Below are positions 1-10,929 of a stretch of 36,814 bases of DNA, one piece after another; position 1 is the stretch's first letter, and each line of letters opens with the position of its first letter. A program made the position numbers and the translations under genes. Under the pieces are notes generated by a model. It was given only the letters and a program-made list of their open reading frames with translations, ran no database searches and was not told where the DNA came from. The stretch is from the NCBI GenBank assembly GCA_023336815.1, contig JAMBLJ010000164.1, positions 1-36,814 of the forward strand, read 5' to 3'. The DNA is from Actinomycetes bacterium (lineage in GTDB: Bacteria; Actinomycetota; Acidimicrobiia; Spongiisociales; UBA5794).

Positions 1-8
1 ACACCACC

Positions 9-461
9 ATGACCATCGAGATAACTTCATCGACGCCTGACGATACGATGGCCATCGGTCGCCGTTTCGCTCCACTCCTGACAGCTGGCGATATCGTGCT
101 GCTCTCAGGGCGTCTCGGTGCGGGGAAGACGCTGTTCGTGTCCGGTGTTGCAGAGGGACTTGGCATCCGTGAACAGATCACCAGCCCGACCTTTGTCATC
201 TCGCGCATCTACACCGATGGATTCCTGCCCCTTGTCCATGCGGATGTATACCGGATCGGGTCGGTTGCGGAGTTCCATGACCTCGAGCTGCCGGATGACG
301 GGATCGATGGTGCGGTGCTTATCGAGTGGGGCGATGCGATAGCGGACAGCATGCCGGCTGATCGTCTCACGGTCCATTTCGAAGTGGACGGCGATAAGCG
401 TCACATCACGTTCCAGCCCGAGGGCTCGTGGTTGGATCGCAATCTGGCGGTCCTCGCGTGA
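9..461 (+). CDS. tsaE: tRNA threonylcarbamoyladenosine biosynthesis ATPase TsaE
   Basis: Walker A-like LSGRLGAGKTLFVSGVAEGLG, SPTFVISRIY, HADVYRI and LIEWGD motifs typical of TsaE; followed directly by tsaB, rimI, tsaD. Confidence 0.93.
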   Translation: MTIEITSSTPDDTMAIGRRFAPLLTAGDIVLLSGRLGAGKTLFVSGVAEGLGIREQITSPTFVISRIYTDGFLPLVHADVYRIGSVAEFHDLELPDDGIDGAVLIEWGDAIADSMPADRLTVHFEVDGDKRHITFQPEGSWLDRNLAVLA

Positions 462-1165
462 ACATTCTCTCGATTGAGACGTCGACGCCTGCTTCATCGG
501 TTGCGATCGGGATCGACGGGTCCGTCACCGGTATGTCCGTGAATGTGGATCGCCGCGGCCACGTCGGGTTTCTGATGCCTGCGATCGATTTCTGTTTCGC
601 TCGTGCAGGGTGGAAGCCACGTGACATCGACATCGTTGCCGTGGACATCGGTCCTGGGCCGTACACAGGGTTACGTTCAGGGATCGCGACTGCCCAGGCT
701 TTCGCAGCCGCCGTCGGGGCGCCGATGGTGACCGTATCGTCTCTCACAGTCATCGCAGTTCGCGCTGCTACGGGTCGGCGCCGTATCTGGCCTGTTGTCG
801 ATATGCGACGTGGTCAGTTCGCGATCGCTCCTTTCAGACCGCTGCCAGGGGGCGTCGCACCGGATGGCTCACCGGAGGTTGTCTCGCCCGAGTACTTCAA
901 GGCGCTGCTCGAGTCCGAGGGGTCTGACAGCCTGGTCGTAGGCGACTGGGAAGCAATGCCAGACGCCACATGGACCGGTCTCCACAAGGTGAGAAAGGGT
1001 CGACCCCGCTACCCGTCGGCAGAGACGATCCTCGAGATCGCCGCGCGCAAGGCGAGCAAGGGCATGGTCACCGATGCGGACAACATCCGGCCGACGTACA
1101 TGCGCGAACCAGATGTTCAGATCAACTGGTCGACCTTTCGGTCCGAAGGTGCGTGGCCGTCATGA
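458..1165 (+). CDS. tsaB: tRNA threonylcarbamoyladenosine biosynthesis protein TsaB
   Basis: NILSIETSTPASSVAIG and DIVAVDIGPGPYTGLRSGIATAQAFA motifs; GTG start at 458 overlaps the tsaE stop (GTGA). Confidence 0.9.
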   Translation: MNILSIETSTPASSVAIGIDGSVTGMSVNVDRRGHVGFLMPAIDFCFARAGWKPRDIDIVAVDIGPGPYTGLRSGIATAQAFAAAVGAPMVTVSSLTVIAVRAATGRRRIWPVVDMRRGQFAIAPFRPLPGGVAPDGSPEVVSPEYFKALLESEGSDSLVVGDWEAMPDATWTGLHKVRKGRPRYPSAETILEIAARKASKGMVTDADNIRPTYMREPDVQINWSTFRSEGAWPS

Positions 1166-1665
1166 CCATCACCATTCGTCCCATGGAACGAGGCGATATC
1201 CCCGCTGTCGCCGAGCTGGAAAATGAGATATATGACCAGCCCTGGTCACCCCGCGTCTTCTTTGACGAACTCGCTATGGGGAACCGGCGATATTTGGTCG
1301 CTTCGTCCAAAGGAGGGATGATCCTCGGGTACAGCGGGCTCCTCATCGTGGAAGATGACGCGCATATCACAACGATCGCTGTTGCCGAACAATCGCGCGG
1401 AACTCATCTCGGTACCAGACTGATGCTTGCTCTGGTCGATGTGGCCCGAGATGCGGACACGCGGCACCTGACACTCGAAGTTCGCGTGTCCAACGACGGA
1501 GCCCAAAGGCTCTACGAACGCTTCGGATTCGATCCCGTCGGACGGCGAAAGAACTACTACAAGGATGAGGATGCGCTTGTGATGTGGGCGACCGACATCG
1601 ACAACGATGCGTACCAGGAACGGATCGCCGAGATACGGGCTGCGATCGAGGACGCAACGACATGA
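1162..1665 (+). CDS. rimI: ribosomal protein S18-alanine N-acetyltransferase (RimI-like GNAT)
   Basis: GNAT fold motifs (QSRGTHLGTRLM, LEVRVSNDGAQRLYERFGF, GRRKNYY); ATGA overlap with tsaB stop; canonical position between tsaB and tsaD. Confidence 0.9.
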   Translation: MTITIRPMERGDIPAVAELENEIYDQPWSPRVFFDELAMGNRRYLVASSKGGMILGYSGLLIVEDDAHITTIAVAEQSRGTHLGTRLMLALVDVARDADTRHLTLEVRVSNDGAQRLYERFGFDPVGRRKNYYKDEDALVMWATDIDNDAYQERIAEIRAAIEDATT

Positions 1666-2675
1666 GCGGTCCTCTCATTCTTGGCATCGAAACGAGTTGT
1701 GATGAAACCGGTGTGGCCGTTCTCGAGGGTATGAAGGTGCGCAGTTCTGTTCTGGCGAGTCAGGTCGACCTGCATGCACGCTTTGGTGGTGTCGTGCCCG
1801 AGGTTGCAGCGCGGGCCCACGTCGAAGCGATCCGCCCGCTTGTCCACCAAGCGCTCACGATGGCTGGGGTCCATCCCGATGAACTCGATGCGGTTGCGGT
1901 CACTCAGGGCCCGGGGCTCGTTGGTGCATTGATGGTCGGGTACTCCTTTGCAAAGGCGCTGGCGTACTCCCTCGGCAAGCCGCTGTATGGCATCGACCAT
2001 ATGGAGGGCCATCTTTTCGCACCGCGTTTGTCCTTTGCGCGATACGAACCGCCAGCCGTTGTTGTGCTCGCAAGCGGTGGTCACAGCCAGATCGTTCACG
2101 TCAAGGGGTGGGGTGACTACGAGGTGCTCGGTGGCACGATCGACGATGCCGCGGGTGAGGCTTTCGACAAGCTCGCCCGCTTCATGGGACTCGGGTACCC
2201 AGGCGGTCCGGCGATCGACAAGGATGCTGTCGATGGCGACCCTGAGGCCATCTCCTTTCCGCGCGCTTTGCGAGATCGTCCGTACGATTTCTCGTTCTCC
2301 GGACTCAAGACGTCGGTTGTCACCTATCTCGAGAAGGCCAAAAAGGATGGCACATTGCCGCCTCGTGCTGATGTCTCAGCATCCATTCAGGAGGCGATTA
2401 TCGACGTGCTCGTTGCCAAGACGTTCAATGCTGTCGAGGCGACCGGCGTTGAAGTGGTAGGCGGCGGCGGTGGTGTCCTGGCGAATTCGAGACTACGAAA
2501 ACGACTCGCTGAGGAGGCCGATGCTCGCGGGGTTGGTCTATTCGTTCCCGAGCCCGCGCTCTGTACCGACAACGGCGCGATGATCGCAAGTGTCGCGTCC
2601 TACAGAATGGAGCGAGGCCAACCCGGCGATCCGCTCACTGGCGACGTGCTCCCCGGTCTCAGGTTGGGTTCATGA
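1662..2675 (+). CDS. tsaD: tRNA N6-adenosine threonylcarbamoyltransferase TsaD
   Basis: LGIETSCDETGVAVL, HMEGH metal site, ASGGHSQIVHV, GGGVLANSRLRKRL; ATGA overlap with rimI stop. Confidence 0.96.
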   Translation: MSGPLILGIETSCDETGVAVLEGMKVRSSVLASQVDLHARFGGVVPEVAARAHVEAIRPLVHQALTMAGVHPDELDAVAVTQGPGLVGALMVGYSFAKALAYSLGKPLYGIDHMEGHLFAPRLSFARYEPPAVVVLASGGHSQIVHVKGWGDYEVLGGTIDDAAGEAFDKLARFMGLGYPGGPAIDKDAVDGDPEAISFPRALRDRPYDFSFSGLKTSVVTYLEKAKKDGTLPPRADVSASIQEAIIDVLVAKTFNAVEATGVEVVGGGGGVLANSRLRKRLAEEADARGVGLFVPEPALCTDNGAMIASVASYRMERGQPGDPLTGDVLPGLRLGS

Positions 2676-3760
2676 GCGGGGGAATCCGGCTGGGACGACC
2701 GCTCGGAGTTCCGCTCGTCGCCGACGGGTCCGTATTCATTCTTGTTGCGTTGTTTGCCGTCGCCGTACTAGTGGACCTGAGTACCGCGGATGTTTCCGGG
2801 AGTTCTGCTGCCAGAGGCGGGGTGGCGGCCGGAGCAGGGCTCCTCGTCATTCTTTCGATTCTTGTGCATGAGTTGAGCCATGTTGTCATGGCGAAGCGTC
2901 GAGGTCTGCCGGTAAGGAGCACTCGGCTCTACATGTTCGGTGGCTATTCGGTCATCGCAGGCGAACCGTCCGCCCTAGACGAATTCGAGGTTGCCGCGGT
3001 GGGGCCCATCGTTTCGATCGGTCTTGGAGGGGTGTTCGCGGCGGCTGCCTGGTTCGCAGGAGATGTATCGCTCGTCGGTCGGGCGGCATGGTTGCTCATG
3101 ATCGCGAATGTGGCCATCGGGCTGTTCAACCTGATCCCCGGGTTCCCTCTCGATGGTGCCAGGGTGCTGCGGGGGGTGCTCACTACAGACATTCGAGATC
3201 GCGTCGCTGCAACCCGTCTCGTCACGTCGGTCGGTCGGGTTGTTGGTTGGGCGACCATCGGTGCCGGCCTTGTCCTCTTCGTTCGGAGACAACCGTACGG
3301 CGTTTTCCTGATAGCAGGTGGGTGGTTTCTTGCCCAGACCGCAACTTCGTCGGGTCGACGCGAGGAGTTGAGCGCTGCCTTTGATGGAGTCACGGTGGCA
3401 GACGTTATGCGGTCAACTCCCGAGGCGGTGTCGGGGGACTGGACTGTATCGACCCTGCTCAACCTGCACGCCCTCGGTCCAGACCTGCGGTCGTTGCCGG
3501 TTGAGGTGGATGGTCGTATTGTTGGCGTCATCGGTCAGGATGAGATCGACACCGTTGCCCCCTCCCGATGGCCGTCGGCACGTGTGAAGTCGCTCATGGT
3601 CAAGATCGGACCGACGGATGTCGTCGAATCTGAGGAGCCACTCGAGACCCTGCTGCTTCGTCCCGACCGTGCTGATCTGAGGGCCGTCGTGGAGCGAGAG
3701 GGTGAGGTCGTTGGCATCGTCGATCCGTCTGCCCTCGATGGTGCCCTTGGTAGCTCATAG
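2672..3760 (+). CDS. site-2 protease family (M50) membrane zinc metalloprotease with C-terminal CBS-like domains
   Basis: HELSH zinc motif in LVHELSHVVMAKRRGLPV, NLIPGFPLDGARVLRG second motif, multiple TM segments, C-terminal CBS-like repeats; ATGA overlap with tsaD. Confidence 0.88.
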   Translation: MSGGIRLGRPLGVPLVADGSVFILVALFAVAVLVDLSTADVSGSSAARGGVAAGAGLLVILSILVHELSHVVMAKRRGLPVRSTRLYMFGGYSVIAGEPSALDEFEVAAVGPIVSIGLGGVFAAAAWFAGDVSLVGRAAWLLMIANVAIGLFNLIPGFPLDGARVLRGVLTTDIRDRVAATRLVTSVGRVVGWATIGAGLVLFVRRQPYGVFLIAGGWFLAQTATSSGRREELSAAFDGVTVADVMRSTPEAVSGDWTVSTLLNLHALGPDLRSLPVEVDGRIVGVIGQDEIDTVAPSRWPSARVKSLMVKIGPTDVVESEEPLETLLLRPDRADLRAVVEREGEVVGIVDPSALDGALGSS

Positions 3761-3770
3761 GGATCAAGAT

Positions 3771-3822
3771 GTTCACCGTTCACCGTTCACCGTTTACCGG
3801 GACAGCGGGACAGGGGGACAGC
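3771..3822. repeat. two adjacent short tandem repeats: 4x GTTCACC (last copy GTTTACC) then 3x GGGACAGC (middle copy GGGACAGG)
   Basis: Read directly: GTTCACC GTTCACC GTTCACC GTTTACC GGGACAGC GGGACAGG GGGACAGC. Confidence 0.9.
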
Positions 3823-3934
3823 GTTCCAACTCTTGCGTAGCCTGATCAGTCTGCTTCTTCCGATCGCCCGAGCCGGCGCAGAGTGAACTTTCAGCAACCG
3901 TCTGCAATCTATCGTCTGTTGTCTGAAATATTTT

Positions 3935-3961
3935 CTGGCACTCGCGTGAACTGACTGCCAG
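3935..3961 (+). promoter_or_regulatory. CIRCE-like HrcA operator 1 (CTGGCACTC-N9-GACTGCCAG)
   Basis: Inverted repeat with the exact 9-9-9 geometry of CIRCE (consensus TTAGCACTC-N9-GAGTGCTAA) upstream of groES. Confidence 0.65.
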
Positions 3962-3973
3962 AACGCGGTATCA

Positions 3974-4000
3974 TTGGCAGTCGTAAGCACCGACTGCTAA
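3974..4000 (+). promoter_or_regulatory. CIRCE-like HrcA operator 2 (TTGGCAGTC-N9-GACTGCTAA)
   Basis: Same 9-9-9 geometry, 23 bp before the groES ATG; left/right arms retain pairing through a compensatory base swap. Confidence 0.75.
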
Positions 4001-4023
4001 CTCGACGTAAAGGAGAAAGTCGG

Positions 4024-5966
<1,943 letters not shown>

Positions 5967-5982
5967 CGAGCACAGCTTGCGG

Positions 5983-6346
5983 TAGTACGTACCACGTAGT
6001 ACGAGAGAGGGGCACCACCGGGTGCCCCTCTCTCGCGCTCAGCTCAGCAAATGGGGGTTCGGCTGGGTCTGCGTCTGTGGCGCCAGTTCGCGCGTCCAAG
6101 CGTTTTCGAAGTACGTACAACGTAGTACGAAGTCCGACTCGGAGGGAAGGCGCAACAACAAATCGTGGATGACTCCCGACACCGGGTATGGCGAAGATCA
6201 GCGACTGTGGACCTTCGGGTGCCGCGTCTGGTTCGCCAGTTCACGCGTCCGTGCCCTCGTACTACGTGATACAAGGCTTCGCCGCACGCTGTCGTGTCGC
6301 ACCAGCCTCACCGATCCGCGCGTCCTCTACGTACTTCGCACTACGG
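5983..6346. repeat. cluster of degenerate TACGTA-rich short repeats (AGTACGTACNACGTAGTACG family), both orientations
   Basis: Copies at 5983-6003 and 6109-6132 (+), 6258-6272 and 6327-6346 (-); associated CCAGTTCGCGCGTCC-like boxes at 6083-6097, 6236-6250, 6311-6325. Confidence 0.75.
6002..6035 (+). terminator. strong hairpin downstream of groEL (15-bp perfect stem, 4-nt loop)
   Basis: CGAGAGAGGGGCACC-ACCG-GGTGCCCCTCTCTCG; no clear T-run after it. Confidence 0.75.
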
Positions 6347-6384
6347 ATTCGCACAGCCAGACCCGGCTGAAATCCGAAGTCCTG

Positions 6385-6621
6385 CTATGTCCACCCGTCG
6401 ATCTTGTCGTAAACCTCGTCGACGATCTGCTCCTCGAGGGAGCCAAGAGCTCTCGCAAGCGCGAGCTCCTCACCGATGACTGGTCGTGATGCGTCGGCAG
6501 GGTTCCTTGTGGCCCGTCCGGTTGCGTTGAAATGGTCTCCGCGTAGGTCGAGAACCGCGTGTACCAGTGTGGTTGTGTCGTCCTCGTCGATGCCGATCTC
6601 GATCGTGATGTGCTTGTGCAT
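6385..6621 (-). CDS. DUF1876 (dsRBD-fold) family small protein
   Basis: MHKHITIEIGIDEDDTTTLVHAVLDLRGDHFNATGRATRNPADASRPVIGEELALARALGSLEEQI resembles actinobacterial DUF1876 proteins. Confidence 0.7.
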   Translation of the reverse strand: MHKHITIEIGIDEDDTTTLVHAVLDLRGDHFNATGRATRNPADASRPVIGEELALARALGSLEEQIVDEVYDKIDGWT

Positions 6622-6740
6622 ATGACCTCCGATGGTCGACCTGATGACATCATCTCCCAAACGGCATCGGCGGACAATCGCGTTCTGTGGGTTCCATTGC
6701 GCCTTTTCGCGCAGTCGGACCTGGGGTACGCGTGGTGCGG

Positions 6741-7400
6741 TCAGGAGGGTCGTGACTCCCGGCCCTTCGCGAGCACGTAGATGCCCATGTTTCCCCCACC
6801 GACGACGCGCGAACGAGTGTCGGTCAGTGCGGATGCCACGGTGAGGCCTGGTATACCTCCCGCGCCCAGATAGGCCCGGCAGTTCCTGTGATGTTCCCTT
6901 CCGGCGATCCGTTCGGCGATCATCGATACAACACGAAGGCCACGGCCCCTCAAGGTGAGATCCTCCGTAGCGAAGTCGACCAGAACGAGAGAGCCCCCTG
7001 GCGCTGTGACGCGGATCATCTCGCGGATCACATCATCGGTCACGACGGGTGCCAGTTCATGGAGGAACATGGATGCGCGAACGATATCGAACAGGTTGTC
7101 GTCGTAGGGCATGCTCGCCGCGTCGCCCAATGTCAGATGCGATGCGCCAGAAAGCCGGTTCCGTGCCTGGGTCAGCATGGCCTCAGAGGCGTCGAGACCG
7201 AACGTCTCGCAGCCCGCCTCAATATACGGCACGAGATTTGCCCCGGTGCCACAACCCACGTCGAGCACCCTCATTCCGGCTTCTGGAGGCAACATCTTCA
7301 TGCCGATCGCTCGCAGGGGTGCATTGAATCCTTCGAGCAGTCGGTCGTACCTGGGGGCTATTCGTGCGTATGGGTCCGTCGTCATGTCAACCTCAGTCAT
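6741..7400 (-). CDS. class I SAM-dependent methyltransferase
   Basis: MRVLDVGCGTGANLVPYIEAGCETFGLDAS motif I/II; YDDNLFDIVRASMFLHEL. Confidence 0.85.
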   Translation of the reverse strand: MTEVDMTTDPYARIAPRYDRLLEGFNAPLRAIGMKMLPPEAGMRVLDVGCGTGANLVPYIEAGCETFGLDASEAMLTQARNRLSGASHLTLGDAASMPYDDNLFDIVRASMFLHELAPVVTDDVIREMIRVTAPGGSLVLVDFATEDLTLRGRGLRVVSMIAERIAGREHHRNCRAYLGAGGIPGLTVASALTDTRSRVVGGGNMGIYVLAKGRESRPS

Positions 7401-7442
7401 CTCCCGCTTCTGCCACGCCCGGGTTTTTGGTAGGGAGCGATC

Positions 7443-8042
7443 CTAAGAAATCGTCCCCTCGGCCCTGTGGCGATCACGCTGAACCCACCATTCCTCTTCG
7501 AGCATCGACCAGACAGTGTGGTCAAGCCATCGATTGCCAACCTTGACTTCATCACGGAGCGTTCCCTCATGCACGAACCCGATGCGTTCGGCGATGCTCT
7601 CCGAGCGGACGTTGTCGACAGCGATGCGGAGCTGCACCTTGTGGAGGCCCATCTCCTCGAATCCGACCTGGACGATCCTCGTCGTCGCTTCCGTACCGAA
7701 CCCATGGTCTGTTTCGTCAGAGCGAATCCAGTAGCCAACCTCACCAACAGCATTCTGCTGGGAGATCGACCATATCGATACGTTACCGATATGTCGGTCG
7801 AGATCATCGACACGCCGGATCGTGAAGTCGAACGCCCGCCGTTCCGCCCAGGCGCTCACCGACTCTCGAACGAACCTCTGGGAGACCCCTCGATCGTACC
7901 CGTCGACCCACGGCAACCATGGTTGGAGATCGATCAGCGACACGGAGATCGCCTCGTGCAGAGAGCCCACATCACGTCTTCGAAACTGACGGAGCATCAG
8001 TCGCTTCGTATATCGGGGCTGGCTGTGGACGTGGGACGACAT
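7443..8042 (-). CDS. RimJ/RimL-type GNAT N-acetyltransferase
   Basis: TKRLMLRQFRRRDVGSL, EVGYWIRSDETDHGFGTEATTRIV, NVRSESIAERIGFVHEGTLRDE. Confidence 0.85.
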   Translation of the reverse strand: MSSHVHSQPRYTKRLMLRQFRRRDVGSLHEAISVSLIDLQPWLPWVDGYDRGVSQRFVRESVSAWAERRAFDFTIRRVDDLDRHIGNVSIWSISQQNAVGEVGYWIRSDETDHGFGTEATTRIVQVGFEEMGLHKVQLRIAVDNVRSESIAERIGFVHEGTLRDEVKVGNRWLDHTVWSMLEEEWWVQRDRHRAEGTIS

Positions 8043-8073
8043 GTGGTTCAGACTATCGGGATAAGCTCGCTCA

Positions 8074-8616
8074 ATGGACCCATGGACGATACTCCGATCG
8101 CTTCCCGCTGTGCCCGATCCGCCGGGGGCCGAGTATGCGGTTCTGGTTCCGCTGTACCTCGACGAGGCGGACGATATGAGGGTCATACTGACCCGTCGTC
8201 CTGACACGATGCCTACCCACCCGGGAGATATTGTCTTTCCCGGGGGTCATCGAGAATCGGGTGAGGATCCAATAGCGACCGCCAAGCGTGAAGCCTGGGA
8301 AGAGGTGGGGCTCCCGCACGACGCCGTTGTCGAGATCCTTGGTGGCCTCGAGCCTGTGACGACAAGGGATCGCAATCGTCCGATCGTCCCCGTGGTCGCT
8401 CGAATCGAACGCCCCGCTGAACTCGTTGCTGATCCTCGCGAGGTGGATGTGATCATCGAGCCAACGCTGAAGGAGCTTCTCGACGAGACGAGATGGTCGC
8501 GCCGCCCCTGGTTCGGGCATACGCTGTGGTTCTTCGAGTTCGATGAAGGGATCCTGTGGGGTGCCACCGCGTCCATGGTCAGGGAACTGCTCGACCATGT
8601 GAGAGTTTCCGACTGA
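8074..8616 (+). CDS. NUDIX hydrolase, CoA pyrophosphatase-like
   Basis: Nudix box GGHRESGEDPIATAKREAWEEVGL with DIVFPGG upstream as in NUDT7/8-type enzymes. Confidence 0.88.
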   Translation: MDPWTILRSLPAVPDPPGAEYAVLVPLYLDEADDMRVILTRRPDTMPTHPGDIVFPGGHRESGEDPIATAKREAWEEVGLPHDAVVEILGGLEPVTTRDRNRPIVPVVARIERPAELVADPREVDVIIEPTLKELLDETRWSRRPWFGHTLWFFEFDEGILWGATASMVRELLDHVRVSD

Positions 8617-8650
8617 CTCGCACGACGGCAGGATGTGGGAATATGGCGCG

Positions 8651-10042
8651 ATGGACTCTCACATGACACCAGATGAATTCCGCGAGAACGGGTATGCCGT
8701 TGTGGATTGGATCGCTGACTACCTCGAGAACGTGGATTCGTACCCTGTACTCTCGACTGCCGAGCCCGGCGACATTTCAGCGTTGTTGCCCGACCACGCA
8801 CCCGACCGTGCCGAGCCTTTCAGCGACCTTATGACGGACCTTGACCGTGTCGTGATGCCAGGGATCACCCATTGGCAGTCTCCAGGCTGGTTCGCATACT
8901 TCCCAGCCAACAGTTCTCCACCTTCGGTTCTCGCCGAGTTCGTCTCAGCCGGTCTTGGTGTGCAGGGCATGCTCTGGTCGACGTCTCCGGCCGTTACCGA
9001 GATCGAGGTCAGAGTGCTCGATTGGCTCGTCGAGATGCTCGGCCTCCCGACATCATGGAGATCGGATGGTCCGGGCGGCGGTGTGATCCAGATGAGTGCA
9101 TCTGACGCGACTCATGCCGCTCTTGTCGTCTCCAGGCACACAAGATCGGACGGCGTGCCAGCCGAGGATATGGTTGTGTACGTCTCGGACCAGGCTCACT
9201 CATCGATCGAGAAGGGATGCACCGTTGCGGGTATCGGGCACTGTGTCAAGGTGCAGACAGATGCCGACTTTGCGATGGACGTGCACGCGCTCGAGCGCTC
9301 GATCGCTGCTGACATCGCCGCGGGACGCACACCGATCTGTGTCGTCAGCGCGATCGGCACGACGGCAACGACCGCTGTTGACCCGATCCGTGCGATCGGC
9401 GAGATCGCGGAAAGAACCGGGATGTGGCATCACGTGGATGCAGCCTATGCGGGTACTGCAATGGTGTGTGAGGAGTTCCGGCATCACCAGGATGGGCTCG
9501 AGATGGCGGACAGTTACACGTTCAACCCGCACAAGTGGATGATGGTGAACTTCGACTGCAACGTGTTGTGGGTTGCCGACAGGAAACCGCTCATCGAGAC
9601 GATGAGCATCCTTCCCCCGTACCTGAGGAACGAAGCATCTGATGCCGGGTCCGTGATCGACTACCGGGACTGGCACGTTCCTCTTGGCCGTCGGTTTAGA
9701 GCCCTGAAGCTGTGGTGGGTGATTCGGTCCTACGGTGTAGAAGGCATCCAGACCATGGTTCGCGAGCACGTTCGTCTCGCGGATCATGTTGCCAGCTGGA
9801 TCGAGAGGGACGACCGGTTCGAGCTCGTGGCAGCGCATCCGTTCGGGCTTGTCTGCTTCCGTCATCTTGGGGGCAACGATGCTACGCGGTCCCTCGGCGC
9901 TGCCTTGAACGCGAGCGGTGAAGTTGCTGTCACACCATCACACATCGACGAGATGTGGTTCGTGAGGGTTTCTGTGGGACAGGCGACGACCGAGCTCGCA
10001 CATGTGGATCGGCTGCTGGAGCTGATCGACGAGCTGGCCTGA
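8651..10042 (+). CDS. pyridoxal-phosphate-dependent group II decarboxylase (aromatic-L-amino-acid decarboxylase-like)
   Basis: HWQSPGWFAYFPANSSPPSVLAEF, WHHVDAAYAGTAMVCEEFRH, PLP lysine motif FNPHKWMMVNFDCNVLWV. Confidence 0.93.
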   Translation: MDSHMTPDEFRENGYAVVDWIADYLENVDSYPVLSTAEPGDISALLPDHAPDRAEPFSDLMTDLDRVVMPGITHWQSPGWFAYFPANSSPPSVLAEFVSAGLGVQGMLWSTSPAVTEIEVRVLDWLVEMLGLPTSWRSDGPGGGVIQMSASDATHAALVVSRHTRSDGVPAEDMVVYVSDQAHSSIEKGCTVAGIGHCVKVQTDADFAMDVHALERSIAADIAAGRTPICVVSAIGTTATTAVDPIRAIGEIAERTGMWHHVDAAYAGTAMVCEEFRHHQDGLEMADSYTFNPHKWMMVNFDCNVLWVADRKPLIETMSILPPYLRNEASDAGSVIDYRDWHVPLGRRFRALKLWWVIRSYGVEGIQTMVREHVRLADHVASWIERDDRFELVAAHPFGLVCFRHLGGNDATRSLGAALNASGEVAVTPSHIDEMWFVRVSVGQATTELAHVDRLLELIDELA

Positions 10043-10179
10043 TGCCATACGTTTCAGGCTCGCAGTGTTCTGTAGTCGGTGCATCGCTTGCTGTCCCTCG
10101 TCCTTGACCCCGCGAGGGTCCACAGATCCGGTACGAGACAGACAACGCTCGGACAGGTACGCCGGAGTTGCCGGAATTG

Positions 10180-10875
10180 TCAGTGGTCCCGTGAAGTGGT
10201 TGACCACTCCTCAGCGGGGTATCGCATGCTCCGACGTGCGGCTTGTTCGACCGCGAACGCTGCAGCCTCGGTCCGCGACGACATCTCGAGTTTCGTCAGG
10301 ATGTGAGAAACATAGTTCTTGACCGTCTTGTCCGAAAGGAACATCTCGGCTGCGATCTGCTTGTTTGACATTCCCTGAGCGATCAGGTCGAGCACCTTGC
10401 GTTCTTGCAGGCTGAGGACACTCAACCCATCACCAGGGTCGCCTCCCGATCTGATGCGGTTTGCAAGTGCCGCGTCGAGAGCTTCACCGAACATCCTTTC
10501 GCCTCTACCGGCTCTGATGACGGCATCGATGAGGCCATCGGCATCGACGCGCTTGAGCACATAGCCCGCGGCCCCAGCATCGAACGCTTCGATGAGGGCA
10601 TCGTTGTCTGCGTAGGACGTGAGGATGAGCACCTGCGTATTCGGCCAACCAGCCCGGATCTTTCGACAGACGTCGAGACCTGAACTATCCGGGAGTCGGA
10701 CATCGAGAACGGCCACGTCGGGCGTTTCGAGCCCAACTCGCCGGATGGCTTCTTCGGCGGTACTGGCTTCGCCGACAACCTCGAGGTGCTCGTCCCCATC
10801 GAAGAGAGCTCGCAGGCCAGCACGCACCACGTTGTGGTCGTCGATGACTACCACACGGAGTTTGTCCTTGGTCAC
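10180..10875 (-). CDS. NarL/LuxR-type response regulator
   Basis: REC domain LRVVVIDDHNVVRAGL...VAVLDVRLPDSSG; HTH LSLQERKVLDLIAQGMSNKQIAAEMFLSDKTVKNYVSHILTKL; GTG start inferred. Confidence 0.9.
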   Translation of the reverse strand: MTKDKLRVVVIDDHNVVRAGLRALFDGDEHLEVVGEASTAEEAIRRVGLETPDVAVLDVRLPDSSGLDVCRKIRAGWPNTQVLILTSYADNDALIEAFDAGAAGYVLKRVDADGLIDAVIRAGRGERMFGEALDAALANRIRSGGDPGDGLSVLSLQERKVLDLIAQGMSNKQIAAEMFLSDKTVKNYVSHILTKLEMSSRTEAAAFAVEQAARRSMRYPAEEWSTTSRDH

Positions 10876-10929
10876 CCCTCCAGCATATCGGAAGATGTGC
10901 GACACCCAGATGCCTATCGTGGGCACGTG

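Noticed and set aside
5983-6346. Possible CRISPR array
   Set aside because: Repeats are degenerate, in both orientations and irregularly spaced; no cas genes in the window.
7516-8204. Plus-strand ORFs (7467-8204, 7516-7734, 7919-8179) overlapping the GNAT gene
   Set aside because: Antisense to a clear RimJ/RimL-type GNAT protein; no domain similarity.
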